Source: Pyrofollis japonicus
GTDB taxonomy: Archaea; Thermoproteota; Thermoprotei_A; Sulfolobales; Pyrodictiaceae
Reading direction: 5' to 3'
Assembly (NCBI RefSeq): GCF_033097485.1
Contig: NZ_AP028634.1
Span: 434,001 to 498,000 of the forward strand
DNA length: 64,000 bases
Every line of letters begins with the position of its first letter. Within the stretch, counting starts at the first letter, position 1. The notes beneath the pieces are model-generated. The model ran no database searches. It saw only the letters and a list, made by a program, of their open reading frames with translations, and had not been told where the DNA came from. This document shows, piece by piece, positions 14,442-23,385 of the stretch. The position numbers and the translations under genes are program-made.

Positions 14442-17417
14442 TTGGCTACGAGGACAGATTATCAGCAATTGGAATTGATTAGGCGGAGCCTCTTTGAGCC
14501 GGAAGCGGAGACAGAGGCCAAGCGGCTACTGCTTCGCGAGATATACGAGGTAGTCGTCAATGCTTATCGAGAAAGGGCGCCCAACGGTGGACTGCTAGCC
14601 TCGTTGCCAGAATGTGTTAAAACCGCGCTGGAGACTGGGAAGCCTTGCGAAGACGATATGAGCTTCACCTATAACGCGATAAGAGTCTTGATGGCGCGCT
14701 ACATGACGAGGGACGAGTACGGCCACTACCTGGAGACACCAAGCATGATAATGAAGAGAGTAGCTCTAGGATTCAGAGAGAGAGTAGACCCGGAGAGGCT
14801 TTACCAGATACTAATTAGGAGGCGCTTCGTCTTCAACTCCCCGACACTGTTCAATATGTACTGCGACGGCGCGAAGGGCACACTTAGCGCGTGTTACGTG
14901 ACCCCAGTCTACGACGACATGAAGGCGATAATGGACGCAGCAACTGTTCAAGCCCTGACATTCAAGTGGGGCGGCGGTCAAGGATTCAGCTTCAGCGAGC
15001 TCAGGCCCCGCTGGGACATAGTAAAGGGGACCAGCGGCTACGCCTCCGGCCCTCTCTCATTCATGAGGATATTCGACGTTGTCACAGAGATGGTGAAGCA
15101 GGGTGGGAAGCGGCGCGGAGCCAACATGGGCATCATGCATGCCTGGCACCCCGACATCTTCAACCCCTTCTTCAATCCCTGGCACGCCCTCCGCAACATG
15201 CTTCCACCACAGCTACAAGCCCTCATAGACAGCGTTAAGAGAATGCTAGAGTATCTCGAGGAAGAGGGCTACGAGGTAGAACCAGCATTCAAGGAGATGA
15301 TTGAGAAGCTCAGCGAGCCGGGATACAGCACCGTAGAGGACGCTGGCTTCATACAGGCAAAGGAGCCACCGCTACAAGACGCCAACCTCACCAACTTCAA
15401 CATAAGCGTGGGCGCGAACGACGCCTTCATGAAAGCAGTCCTAGAAGACAGAGAGTGGTGGATGGTCAACCCCAGATACAGCGCAGACCCCCAGACCGGC
15501 GTCTACAGGCTACACCACACCGTGAGCAAGGCCACAGGTCTCGGCAGGGTAGGAGAGCTACTAGAGAAGCATGGCTGGCTACTAGAGAACCCTTACCTCA
15601 ACATATTCGAGGAAACAATCAAGGAGGCCAAAGAGAAGGCCCTTGAAGACGCACGAGGGGCCGGGTACACGCCCGAGCAGAAGAACCCCTATGCATGGAG
15701 GTACCCGGCGAGGAAGCTCTGGGAAAAGATAGTTGAAAACGCCTGGGCTGGCGGAGACCCCGGTCTCTTCTTCCCAGATAATCACAACAAGTGGAACCCA
15801 ACACCATGGCTAGGAGCAGTGTACGGCACTAATCCCTGTGGCGAGCAGCCCCTCTACCCCTTCGAGTCATGTAATCTCGGCAGCATGAGTGTTGAAAAAT
15901 ATGTTAGGGATGGGGGGTTTGACCTAGAGTCATTTATGCATGACGTGCAGACCGTAGTGGATGCTATGGATGCAGTGATCGATTATAACCGGCATCCTGA
16001 CGAGAGGCAGGTAAAGGCTAACAAGTTTACCCGGAAAGTTGGCCTAGGCATAATGGGGCTCGCTGACGCATTGGCCCGGCTAGGCTACCCCTATGACAGC
16101 GACGAGGCAGTCGCATTCACGATGATAGTTATGGCTGCTCTTGAGGTCTTCTCGTGGAAGCGTAGCTGGGAGCTAGGCGCGAAGCTAGGTCACGCGCCTG
16201 CATTCGAGTGCAGGAAGTATGACTGGAGGAAGATGGAGTGCCTAGAGAAGGCGGAGCCAGAGGAGCTCCTAGAGCTACACACGCCAGCCCTGGTGAAAGC
16301 CGCCAAAGTGCTTGCATTTAGAGATGGCTGGGTCAAGCTGAAGTACCATGAGGTTGAGGTGTCAGAGGATATAGCTAAGAGGATTGTTGGAAAGGCATCT
16401 TCACGTGTAGAAAAGGATGGGTCAATACGCTTAGTACCATTAAATGTCTTAGAAAAAGTGGCGCGCGAGGTCTTCGGGGTAACTAAGAATGAGTATTGGA
16501 AGGCGCTGCAGATGAGCCCAGTTATGGTTGCTAATAGTCCTAGGCATCTCCTAGCACTAGCGATATTCAATCCGGGAGCCGCTTGGGAAGTCCTCAAGGC
16601 ATACGGCAGAGTGCTTGGCGCAAGAGCTCCGCGAAACACGGTTATGACAACCGTGGCCCCGACTGGCACTATCAGCATAATCGCGGGCACGAGCAGCGGT
16701 ATTGAGCCATACTTCGCACTAGTCTATAAGAGAAAGGTCACTGTTGGCGAGTTCCTGGAAGTCGTAAAGCCCTTCCGAGACAAGCTACTGGAGGTAGCCA
16801 GGAAGCACAATGTCCCAGAGAGCATTGTTGAAAAGATATACGAGATTATAAGTAAGCATAAGGGTAGCCTGCGCTGGGCCCTGGACGAGGTCAGGGACTA
16901 CTTGTTGCAGAATGGGTTCCAGAACGGCTTCCTAGCCGAGATCGAGCGGCTAGCAAGACTATTCCCGATGAGCATGGACTTCGACGTCTGGTACCACCTA
17001 GCACACCAGATAGCAGCACAGCTCTACGTAGACCAAGCCATAAGCAAGACCATTAACCTGCGGAAAGAAGCAGTCAAGGACGAGGTGTTCACAGCCTACC
17101 TAGTAGCGTGGCTTGGCGGCCTCAAGGGCGTCACGGTGTACAGGGACGAGAGCAAAGGAGTACAAGTAATCTACTTCGGAGGAGAACAGAAAGCAATCCC
17201 AGCAATACCGATAAGAAAGAAGAGAATAGCCGAGAGCACAAAAAAGCCTAAAAAGAAAATGAGGATGATTCACTTAAAGAAACGAATGAAGCTCAGCGAG
17301 CTATCCCGCGACGAAAAGGTTGTTGAACTCTTTGAGGCAAAGACCATAGAGACTACTAGTGGAGAAGTAGTTGTAGAGCTTACTGAGAACAGTACATGCA
17401 AGACATGCGAGATATAA
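14442..17417 (+). CDS. nrdJ: Adenosylcobalamin-dependent ribonucleotide reductase (class II)
   Basis: Reduces ribonucleotides to deoxyribonucleotides with a B12-derived radical. The active-site triad is visible: C151 in LSACYVTP, the thiyl cysteine C466 in NPCGEQPLYPFESCNLGSM (with N464 and E468), and C477. The spacing 466 to 477 matches known class II enzymes. The tail ends CKTCEI (C986, C989), the redox-relay cysteines. It has 991 residues and no intein. The start is a TTG about 20 bases downstream of a TATA box, so probably leaderless. Local GC is higher than in neighbouring genes. It sits next to thyX, consistent with dNTP supply. B12 need is inferred. Confidence 0.95.
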   Translation: MATRTDYQQLELIRRSLFEPEAETEAKRLLLREIYEVVVNAYRERAPNGGLLASLPECVKTALETGKPCEDDMSFTYNAIRVLMARYMTRDEYGHYLETPSMIMKRVALGFRERVDPERLYQILIRRRFVFNSPTLFNMYCDGAKGTLSACYVTPVYDDMKAIMDAATVQALTFKWGGGQGFSFSELRPRWDIVKGTSGYASGPLSFMRIFDVVTEMVKQGGKRRGANMGIMHAWHPDIFNPFFNPWHALRNMLPPQLQALIDSVKRMLEYLEEEGYEVEPAFKEMIEKLSEPGYSTVEDAGFIQAKEPPLQDANLTNFNISVGANDAFMKAVLEDREWWMVNPRYSADPQTGVYRLHHTVSKATGLGRVGELLEKHGWLLENPYLNIFEETIKEAKEKALEDARGAGYTPEQKNPYAWRYPARKLWEKIVENAWAGGDPGLFFPDNHNKWNPTPWLGAVYGTNPCGEQPLYPFESCNLGSMSVEKYVRDGGFDLESFMHDVQTVVDAMDAVIDYNRHPDERQVKANKFTRKVGLGIMGLADALARLGYPYDSDEAVAFTMIVMAALEVFSWKRSWELGAKLGHAPAFECRKYDWRKMECLEKAEPEELLELHTPALVKAAKVLAFRDGWVKLKYHEVEVSEDIAKRIVGKASSRVEKDGSIRLVPLNVLEKVAREVFGVTKNEYWKALQMSPVMVANSPRHLLALAIFNPGAAWEVLKAYGRVLGARAPRNTVMTTVAPTGTISIIAGTSSGIEPYFALVYKRKVTVGEFLEVVKPFRDKLLEVARKHNVPESIVEKIYEIISKHKGSLRWALDEVRDYLLQNGFQNGFLAEIERLARLFPMSMDFDVWYHLAHQIAAQLYVDQAISKTINLRKEAVKDEVFTAYLVAWLGGLKGVTVYRDESKGVQVIYFGGEQKAIPAIPIRKKRIAESTKKPKKKMRMIHLKKRMKLSELSRDEKVVELFEAKTIETTSGEVVVELTENSTCKTCEI

Positions 17418-17619
17418 TTTTGTTTATCTTCAACAACTTATCTGATTCCATATTCTCGGCTCCTCTCTAAGGCCACAGATCTTGTAGATTCTAGTAAGAC
17501 TGGTTCATTTAAGGCTTGAGCCATACTATTACGTATTCAAAACCCGCTTCTCACGTGTAAGATATCTTCAGTAAACTACACTATGCGAGCACTTAAGGTG
17601 CTAAAAGAGGAGGCAGTAC

Positions 17620-18477
17620 ATGGCGCTACAATTTGCTCCTGAAGATGCTGTTCTCTACCTTGTTGTACATAATTGGCCTCGCGGTATCGTTGCTGCGGCC
17701 AAGGTTAGTCAGGGCCGTACTTTTATCAAGAATGTTAGCCATTATTTTAACGAGTATCCCTTCTGGGATGCTGTGGCCTGGGCGGTGCAGGCTGTTGACA
17801 CTCCTTGCCTGGAGAGGCAGGGCTATGAGAGCGTCCTGGAGCACGTGGTTGTGCAGTTCGTTGCTAAGTGTTCCAGGATATGCACACATGAGCTTGTAAG
17901 GCACAGGTTGGCCAGCTACGCGCAGACCAGTACCAGGGTGCTTGGCCTAGAGGCTTTCAGAGCAGACGACGAAAAGCCTGGAATCCTGTACCCGCTGGTG
18001 GAGAAAGCTGCTGAAGGAGACCCGAAGGCCATAGGGAAGCTCTGCGTTATACCAGAGTGGGATGATGGTAGTGTGTGGGAGGCTTGTAGGGAGTATTTTA
18101 GAAGGATAGTAGAGCATAGCGGTAAGGGAATTGATGCTTGGCTTCGCTACTCTCAGCCAGACGCCTTGGCAGCGCACATAATGGTTACTACTAACCTAAG
18201 AGAACTACTCCACATGGCCAGTATGAGGCTACACCCACATGCCCACTGGGAGATAAGGAGACTTTTCGAAGCACTTGCTGACGATCTCTGGGAGAAGTAT
18301 CGAATACCATTTCATCTAATGCTCTTATTGAAGAGGCCAGGCTTAGCTACGCTACGACGGGATCTAAAAGAGAAGGCGCATACGCAACTAAAGGAGCTTC
18401 TTGAAAATCTCGATAAACGTTCACTAAGTAAGCTTATAATACTTGTTCAAAAATCACTTGGTTTGCAAGTACCGTAG
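17620..18477 (+). CDS. thyX: Flavin-dependent thymidylate synthase
   Basis: Methylates dUMP to dTMP using FAD and methylenetetrahydrofolate or an archaeal analogue. The ThyX motif R-H-R-x7-S is present as RHRLASYAQTSTR (residues 94-106). The C-terminal LLHMASMRLHPHAHWEIR block fits the family. It is 285 residues, with an ATG at 17620 and GGAGG ten bases upstream. The neighbour of nrdJ; together with the dUTPase-family genes it completes dTTP synthesis. No thyA is seen. Confidence 0.95.
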   Translation: MALQFAPEDAVLYLVVHNWPRGIVAAAKVSQGRTFIKNVSHYFNEYPFWDAVAWAVQAVDTPCLERQGYESVLEHVVVQFVAKCSRICTHELVRHRLASYAQTSTRVLGLEAFRADDEKPGILYPLVEKAAEGDPKAIGKLCVIPEWDDGSVWEACREYFRRIVEHSGKGIDAWLRYSQPDALAAHIMVTTNLRELLHMASMRLHPHAHWEIRRLFEALADDLWEKYRIPFHLMLLLKRPGLATLRRDLKEKAHTQLKELLENLDKRSLSKLIILVQKSLGLQVP

Positions 18478-18501
18478 CTAAGCAAAAGACTATAGACCGA
18501 G

Positions 18502-18717
18502 TTACGCCTGCCTTAGAGCGGTTCTTACTGCTTCTCTAAACTCGTCCAGAGTCATTTCGTCACGGCGCTTAGGCAGTTTTATTAATATCACTTTATTACC
18601 TGGCGCTAGTGCTCTTATTTCGTCGTGATCCTTGTAGCGATATACATCTAGCTGTTTGAGTTTTAGCTCTTCAAGCACACGTCTATATGGCGTATACTTT
18701 CTCCCGACCGGCATCAT
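18502..18717 (-). CDS. Small hypothetical archaeal protein
   Basis: Not recognised. A TATA-like CCTTTTAAAG about 36-46 bases upstream supports the ATG at 18717 or 18714 (71 or 70 residues starting MMPVGRKYTPYRR); an in-frame TTG at 18771 would give 89. The product is basic, with strand VILIKLPKRRDEMT and a terminal helix DEFREAVRTALRQA. It is divergent from vapBC across an inverted repeat. Confidence 0.55.
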   Translation of the reverse strand: MMPVGRKYTPYRRVLEELKLKQLDVYRYKDHDEIRALAPGNKVILIKLPKRRDEMTLDEFREAVRTALRQA

Positions 18718-18763
18718 TTGCGCACCCAATGCACCTCTAGTTAAGCCTTCTTCTTTAAAAGGA

Positions 18764-18799
18764 TTAAACAAAAATTATTTGATGTAAACATTTGTTTAA
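18764..18799. promoter_or_regulatory. Inverted repeat between small gene and vapBC
   Basis: Perfect arms TTAAACAAA (18764-18772) and TTTGTTTAA (18791-18799) are separated by 18 bases, placing the centres 27 bases apart. It lies between divergent genes, about 30 bases upstream of the TATA-like GGTATAAAATAG (18826-18837) of vapBC. RHH antitoxins often autoregulate through such repeats. Confidence 0.45.
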
Positions 18800-18901
18800 A
18801 GCGGTTGCTGTTGGATTTATAGAAAAGGTATAAAATAGTGTAGACATTATTACCATTACTTGGCAAAAAAGATATAGAAGCGATATAAGCGGTGAATTTC
18901 T

Positions 18902-19123
18902 ATGAGTGTCGCATCAGCGATATATGTGCGTGTGCCACGCGACCTTCTGCAGGAATTTGACCGTGCTGCTCAAATGCATGGTCTCTCTCGAAGCGAGGCA
19001 ATCAGAGAGGCAATGAAGCTCTATATTAGGTATGCAAAGGCGCCTGAAGTAAAGAAACTACGCGGAATAGCTGAAGCACCAGTAAGTGCTGACGACCTAG
19101 ATAAGTATGTGCTCCCAGGCTAA
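18902..19123 (+). CDS. vapB: Ribbon-helix-helix antitoxin (VapB/CopG family)
   Basis: A 73-residue DNA-binding antitoxin. The N-terminal beta strand SAIYVRVPRDLL, helix FDRAAQMHG and helix SRSEAIREAMKLYIRYA form the ribbon-helix-helix; the C-terminal tail would wrap the toxin. ATG at 18902 with GGTGA upstream. The stop is 22 bases before the toxin start. Confidence 0.85.
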   Translation: MSVASAIYVRVPRDLLQEFDRAAQMHGLSRSEAIREAMKLYIRYAKAPEVKKLRGIAEAPVSADDLDKYVLPG

Positions 19124-19145
19124 AAGGAAGGAGAGGGTGGTAATT

Positions 19146-19640
19146 ATGCCGGCGAACACGCTTCTCATAGACTCAACCGTACTCATACGCCTAGTCCTAG
19201 GCAAAGAGGGAGCAGATTTCGCCATAAACGTGTTTAGTAGAGCAGAGGAGGGCGTCGAGGACGTAGTTATACCGAGCACGGCACTTGTTGAGGCACTATC
19301 AAAGGCCGCAGTAGCGGCTGCAAGTAGCGTAGTTGGCGGTGACGTAAAAGAGGGTATAGAGGCACTTTACACTAATATAAATGCAAGAGAGAAAGCCGTC
19401 GATGTCATGGAGAAACTGCTCTCGTACATAATGTTCCTGCATAAAACCGGCCGTGTAACAATTTACAGCGTTGGTGCAGATGACATTGAGCACGCCCTAG
19501 AGCTTATGAAGAAGAATAACCTTAACTTCTCAGATGCAATAACCCTTGCAGTTGCAGAAAAGCTTCGGATTCAAAAAATAGCGACTTTTAGCAAGAAGCT
19601 CCGCCAAGTAACAGGGTACACTTTCTTGCCTTCAGCTTAG
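19146..19640 (+). CDS. vapC: PIN-domain toxin (VapC family)
   Basis: Mg-dependent ribonuclease toxin. The PIN acidic residues are visible: LLIDSTVLIRL (first Asp), STALVEALSKA (Glu) and NLNFSDAITLAVAEKL (third Asp). I choose ATG 19146 (MPANTLLID) because GGAGAGGGTGG lies just before it; an ATG at 19107 would add 13 residues and overlap the antitoxin. At 164 residues it is longer than typical VapC (about 135), with an inserted helical region after residue 55. It ends 4 bases inside the convergent EPSP-like gene. Confidence 0.85.
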   Translation: MPANTLLIDSTVLIRLVLGKEGADFAINVFSRAEEGVEDVVIPSTALVEALSKAAVAAASSVVGGDVKEGIEALYTNINAREKAVDVMEKLLSYIMFLHKTGRVTIYSVGADDIEHALELMKKNNLNFSDAITLAVAEKLRIQKIATFSKKLRQVTGYTFLPSA

Positions 19641-20971
19641 TCTCTACTAGTTTTTTCCACTACGATATTAACACCTAGTTCTTGTAGCACTTGAAGACCT
19701 AGCGGTATTAATGCTAAGACGCTCCTAGCATCCTCTAGTATAATGCGCTTATTAGACCTAAGGGCTGCTACAAGGAGGGCTAGGCACGTTACAGGATCAA
19801 TGCCTCTGCAAGAATAGCTATGACGGCTCATACCACTTATCGGACTAATTACCCTAAACCTATCTTCATCCTCAAGGTAGGCCTCGCCGCCAAGCTCTCG
19901 TACTATTTTCTCAATAAAGCGTGAGAGCACTCCATCGCTGATTGTTGACCTTATATCGGAAACTACTCCGCCTGCCACTAGGCTGTGCAAAACTAGAGGC
20001 ACAGCAAGCAGCGGCTCTTCACTGGCGCTATACGTTACTGAGGCTGGCTTTGACGCGTGCAAGACTAGTCTCGAACTCTCTTGTTCGTATTCGTAGCCCA
20101 TGATTGATAGAAGGTACTTGAATAACTCAACATCATCGTTGCGGGTAAATGATGATAGATTATCAATGAGTATTTCTGTGGGGTTGCACTGCCTCACTAA
20201 GATAAGCAATGTAAGCGTCTCAGAAATCCCCCCGCCAACGCTGAGCATTGCAGTCTTTTTCTGCTCCGTATCTTCATGCATGCTGCTTATTTGTAGCATC
20301 CTTGCAGACTCTTGAACATTGTATCCTGCTTGCCTAAGAGTATCGATTACGACTTGTAGCCTGCGCCTTGCCTCCTGGCGATAGGTTCCCAGAAGAACTG
20401 TAGAGGGCGCTCTGCTACTGGCCAGTGCAACAGCTAATCCTCCTACAACTGAGCCCATGGCATGAGTGAGTCTCACAAAAGCTATGCGACGTGTGGCAGT
20501 ACTTGTTTCTACAACAAGGAACTTGGACGCGGTGCCTGCACTCCATACACGTGCTCCTAGCGCGGCTAACACCTCCCTAATTGGCCGTGTATCAACGCTC
20601 ATCAAGTACTCGTTATTAATGGCTCTAGCTATAAGCTGGGATCCCGGTGGCGCATTTATCGCGAAGAAGGGGAGCGCAAGATAGGCATCAAGGAAACCGC
20701 ATACGAAATCATAGCTGAGTCGAAGAGGAGTACCCGGCTCCTCTGTTTTCTCAACATAGAGTTTCGTAGGTGAAAGAGCCTCTACTCGAAAACCTAGTCT
20801 AGTAAGAAGGTATGTTGAAGACCTTATGCATGGATTTCGAGTATCGACGTTAACGATCTCAGCTCTGCCTAGTGTTGCGCCAACAAATAGCTTAACGAGT
20901 GATTCCCACAGAGAAGGCAACACCATGGCCCTACCAGCAGCATCTATACAGCCGTCTACACGGAGCATCAT
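19637..20971 (-). CDS. EPSP-synthase-like protein, probably non-canonical
   Basis: The 444-residue protein follows the repeat pattern of the enolpyruvyl transferase (EPSP synthase/MurA) barrel: TRPIREVLAALGARVWSAG in the first half and the terminal GIDPVTCLALLVAALRSNKR with LEDARSVLALIPLGLQVLQE. Catalytic signatures of EPSP synthase (D-K-S-x-x-x-R near the N-terminus, G-N-A/S-G-T-x-x-R) are not visible. No shikimate genes adjoin. It may be a paralogue with a different role; an RtcA-type cyclase is an alternative fold relative. Fold call moderate, function unknown. Confidence 0.5.
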   Translation of the reverse strand: MMLRVDGCIDAAGRAMVLPSLWESLVKLFVGATLGRAEIVNVDTRNPCIRSSTYLLTRLGFRVEALSPTKLYVEKTEEPGTPLRLSYDFVCGFLDAYLALPFFAINAPPGSQLIARAINNEYLMSVDTRPIREVLAALGARVWSAGTASKFLVVETSTATRRIAFVRLTHAMGSVVGGLAVALASSRAPSTVLLGTYRQEARRRLQVVIDTLRQAGYNVQESARMLQISSMHEDTEQKKTAMLSVGGGISETLTLLILVRQCNPTEILIDNLSSFTRNDDVELFKYLLSIMGYEYEQESSRLVLHASKPASVTYSASEEPLLAVPLVLHSLVAGGVVSDIRSTISDGVLSRFIEKIVRELGGEAYLEDEDRFRVISPISGMSRHSYSCRGIDPVTCLALLVAALRSNKRIILEDARSVLALIPLGLQVLQELGVNIVVEKTSRD

Positions 20972-21251
20972 AAGCCTGCACCACGCGGAACCAGTACCCC
21001 ATATACTTGGTTTAGAGGGCTAAACCCTGACCTATGTAAGCTAGTTTGGTATTTTTCTCGGCGCTAATTCTAGAAATATCTCGATGTTAGCGTGCATATT
21101 CTATTGTAGTAGGTGTCGGTTATAGGGCTTATATCGCCGTGAGCATATGTAGTAATGTTAGGGATACACGTCGGTATTTCATATTTTTGACCAATTAGCT
21201 GAACGGTATGATAAATGGTATGAAAGAAACAGCATTACTGCTTGGAACGAG

Positions 21252-21803
21252 TTGCTTACAGTAGAAGCAATAATGCCTCGTAAATATAGGAACTGTATTG
21301 AGATAGGTGGAGGCTCCGGCTTCTTTTCTTCTCGCTTCGGCTGTATCGATGTAGATCCTGCTTGGAAGATGCTTCTCCGAGCAAAGCTACGGGGCGTTGA
21401 TGCTGTTCAGGCAGTTGGCGAGAAGATGCCGATTCGAAGCGGCTCTGTCGATGTCGCGCTGATCATAGTCACTATTTGCTTTGTGGATGAGCCGGAGCTA
21501 TTGGTTCAAGAAGCGGCAAGAATCCTCAGAAGAGGTGGTTTCATTGTCACTTGCATTGTTCCGCGCGACTCGCCTTGGGGCATTTATTATATATCGCGGC
21601 GACATGTGTCACCCTTTTACCGATATGCTAGATTTTACACTGTATCTGAGATCGAGGATATGCTCCAAAGAAATAACCTGGCCATTGTAGACAGGCTTGC
21701 AACTCTCAGTTACAAGCCCTGGGAACCACCTCGCTATGAGGCTCCTTCTCGTAGACTCTATGGTCGGGGCTTTGTCTGCATCAAGGCTGTGAAGAGGCAA
21801 TAA
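21252..21803 (+). CDS. Class I SAM-dependent methyltransferase
   Basis: The Rossmann motif I is CIEIGGGSGFFSSRFG, followed by GCIDVDPAW, VDVALIIVTICFVDEPE and EAARILRRGGFIV, as in Methyltransf_11 proteins. The first standard start in frame is TTG 21252, but the codons just upstream (21186-21251) encode FDQLAERYDKWYERNSITAW, the conserved N-terminus of this family. That stretch is open back to a stop at 21159 without ATG, GTG or TTG. A GTG at 21139 lies in another frame and would join after a one-base slip in a T5 run (21184-21188). Substrate unknown. Confidence 0.8.
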   Translation: MLTVEAIMPRKYRNCIEIGGGSGFFSSRFGCIDVDPAWKMLLRAKLRGVDAVQAVGEKMPIRSGSVDVALIIVTICFVDEPELLVQEAARILRRGGFIVTCIVPRDSPWGIYYISRRHVSPFYRYARFYTVSEIEDMLQRNNLAIVDRLATLSYKPWEPPRYEAPSRRLYGRGFVCIKAVKRQ

Positions 21804-21903
21804 GGGCAACTCATCTAGTTGCCCGTGGAAATGTGTTTTAACTAGGTACTAACACTACTAGTTATCATGGAGTACGGTATTTTGGGGGTAAAGGTGTAGG
21901 CCA

Positions 21904-22683
21904 ATGGAGTCCAAAACGGCACTAGCAATCAGCATAATAGTGGTCATTGTGATAATCGCTGGTATAGCAGCCTATTACTCGACGCACAAGGGTAAGGGAG
22001 CCAAGGAGTATCTTGTAGTGGGAACGTCGCCCGACTTTCCTCCCTTCGAGTATGTTGACGAGAACGGGAACATAGTTGGCTTTGACATCGATCTCATTAG
22101 ATTAGTTGCCCAGAAGGCTGGCTTCAAAGACATCAAGATAGTAAGCATGGACTTTGATGCGCTCATACCAGCTTTGCAGCAGGGCAAAATAGACGTCATA
22201 GCAGCCGGTATGACCATTACGCCAGAGAGGGAGAAGGTAGTAGATTTCACGATACCGTACTGGGAAGTTGACCAAGCAGTAATAGTCAGCAAGACGAGCA
22301 GCTTTAAGCCTACAAAGCTGGAAGACTTGGCTGGTAAAACTGTTGGTGTTGAGACTGGAACAACTGCTGCCAGCTACTTGAAGGACTATGTGAAGAAGCA
22401 CAATGTAGACATAAAGATAAAGGAGTATAGTAGCTACGTGCTCGCTGTCCAGGACCTTGTTAATGGAAGAATAGATGCGGTAATGCTAGATGTGCCTGTT
22501 GCAAAAATGTTTGCAAAGAAGTATCCAGTAGAAATCGCGTTCGTGGTGAAGACGGGCGAAAAGTACGGGTTCGCAGTAAAGAAGGGTAACAAGGAGCTAT
22601 TAGACAAGCTAAACAAGGCCTTACAAGAGGTAATGAATAGTCCGGAGTGGGAGAAACTAGTAGAAAAGTACTTCGGAAGCTAA
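21904..22683 (+). CDS. ABC transporter substrate-binding protein (polar amino acids)
   Basis: Periplasmic-binding-protein-like lipid- or membrane-anchored receptor. An N-terminal hydrophobic helix (residues 6-25, ending AAYYST) anchors it outside the membrane. The mature domain has TSPDFPPFEYVDENGNIVGF, DIDLIRLVAQ, AAGMTITPEREKVVDF and VGVETGTTA, characteristic of SBP family 3. Two permeases and an ATPase follow directly, forming a four-gene operon. The ligand is probably a polar amino acid such as Gln, Glu, His or Arg; exact specificity cannot be told. Confidence 0.9.
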   Translation: MESKTALAISIIVVIVIIAGIAAYYSTHKGKGAKEYLVVGTSPDFPPFEYVDENGNIVGFDIDLIRLVAQKAGFKDIKIVSMDFDALIPALQQGKIDVIAAGMTITPEREKVVDFTIPYWEVDQAVIVSKTSSFKPTKLEDLAGKTVGVETGTTAASYLKDYVKKHNVDIKIKEYSSYVLAVQDLVNGRIDAVMLDVPVAKMFAKKYPVEIAFVVKTGEKYGFAVKKGNKELLDKLNKALQEVMNSPEWEKLVEKYFGS

Positions 22684-22704
22684 AGACCTCCGGGTGAAGA
22701 CTTT

Positions 22705-23385
22705 ATGGATCCATTAGGGTTTTTTGCACCGCTAAGACCCTACATAGGGGTCATACTCTCTGGCCTACCCATGACGCTGATTTTGACCTTTGGAGGCTTT
22801 GGCATAGGGCTCCTCATAGGCCCCTTGCTTGCTTTTCTAGAAACATACGCGCCTCCTCTTATTGCGCGAATTGCGGCCGCAATAGAGGAGACGATACGCG
22901 GTATACCGCTCCTCGTAATCCTCTTCCTCGTCTTCTTTGGCCTACCAGTACTTGGTATACAGTTATCCCCTGTTCTTTCAGCAATAATAGCTATAGGTAT
23001 TCGTAGCCTAGCATATCAGTCACAGATTATTCGCAGCGCACTGCTCTCGATACCGCGCAGCCAGTGGGAGGCAGCCCTAAGCCTTGGAATGAGCCCGCTA
23101 AGCGCCTTCTTCAACGTCATTGCGCCACAAGCTTTCCGCATAGCTATGCCGGGTCTCGTAAACCAGTTCACTATAGATCTCAAGGATACTTCTCTAGCAT
23201 ATGCCGTAGGAGTAGCAGAGCTCTTCACGCAGTCGGTGCACGTAGCACAAGTTATACTCGATTATCTTCCTCCGCTTGTTTTTGTAGGAATCATTTACTT
23301 CATACTAACATATAGCTTCAGCCTTGGGGCGGGATGGCTCTATAAAAAGCTAAGCATACCTGGCCTAGGAGGCACACAGCAATGA
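22705..23385 (+). CDS. Polar amino acid ABC transporter permease
   Basis: HisM/GlnP-type inner-membrane subunit of 226 residues with about five hydrophobic segments. The cytoplasmic EAA loop reads QWEAALSLGMSPLSAFFNVI. ETIRGIPLLVILFLVFFGLP is the usual N-terminal half motif. It starts 21 bases after the binding protein and overlaps the ATPase gene by 4 bases. Confidence 0.9.
   Translation: MDPLGFFAPLRPYIGVILSGLPMTLILTFGGFGIGLLIGPLLAFLETYAPPLIARIAAAIEETIRGIPLLVILFLVFFGLPVLGIQLSPVLSAIIAIGIRSLAYQSQIIRSALLSIPRSQWEAALSLGMSPLSAFFNVIAPQAFRIAMPGLVNQFTIDLKDTSLAYAVGVAELFTQSVHVAQVILDYLPPLVFVGIIYFILTYSFSLGAGWLYKKLSIPGLGGTQQ

Noticed and set aside
14442-17417. Possible intein in nrdJ (and in cdc48)
   Set aside because: Both align continuously with family motifs at normal spacing, with no insertion and no splicing-junction residues.
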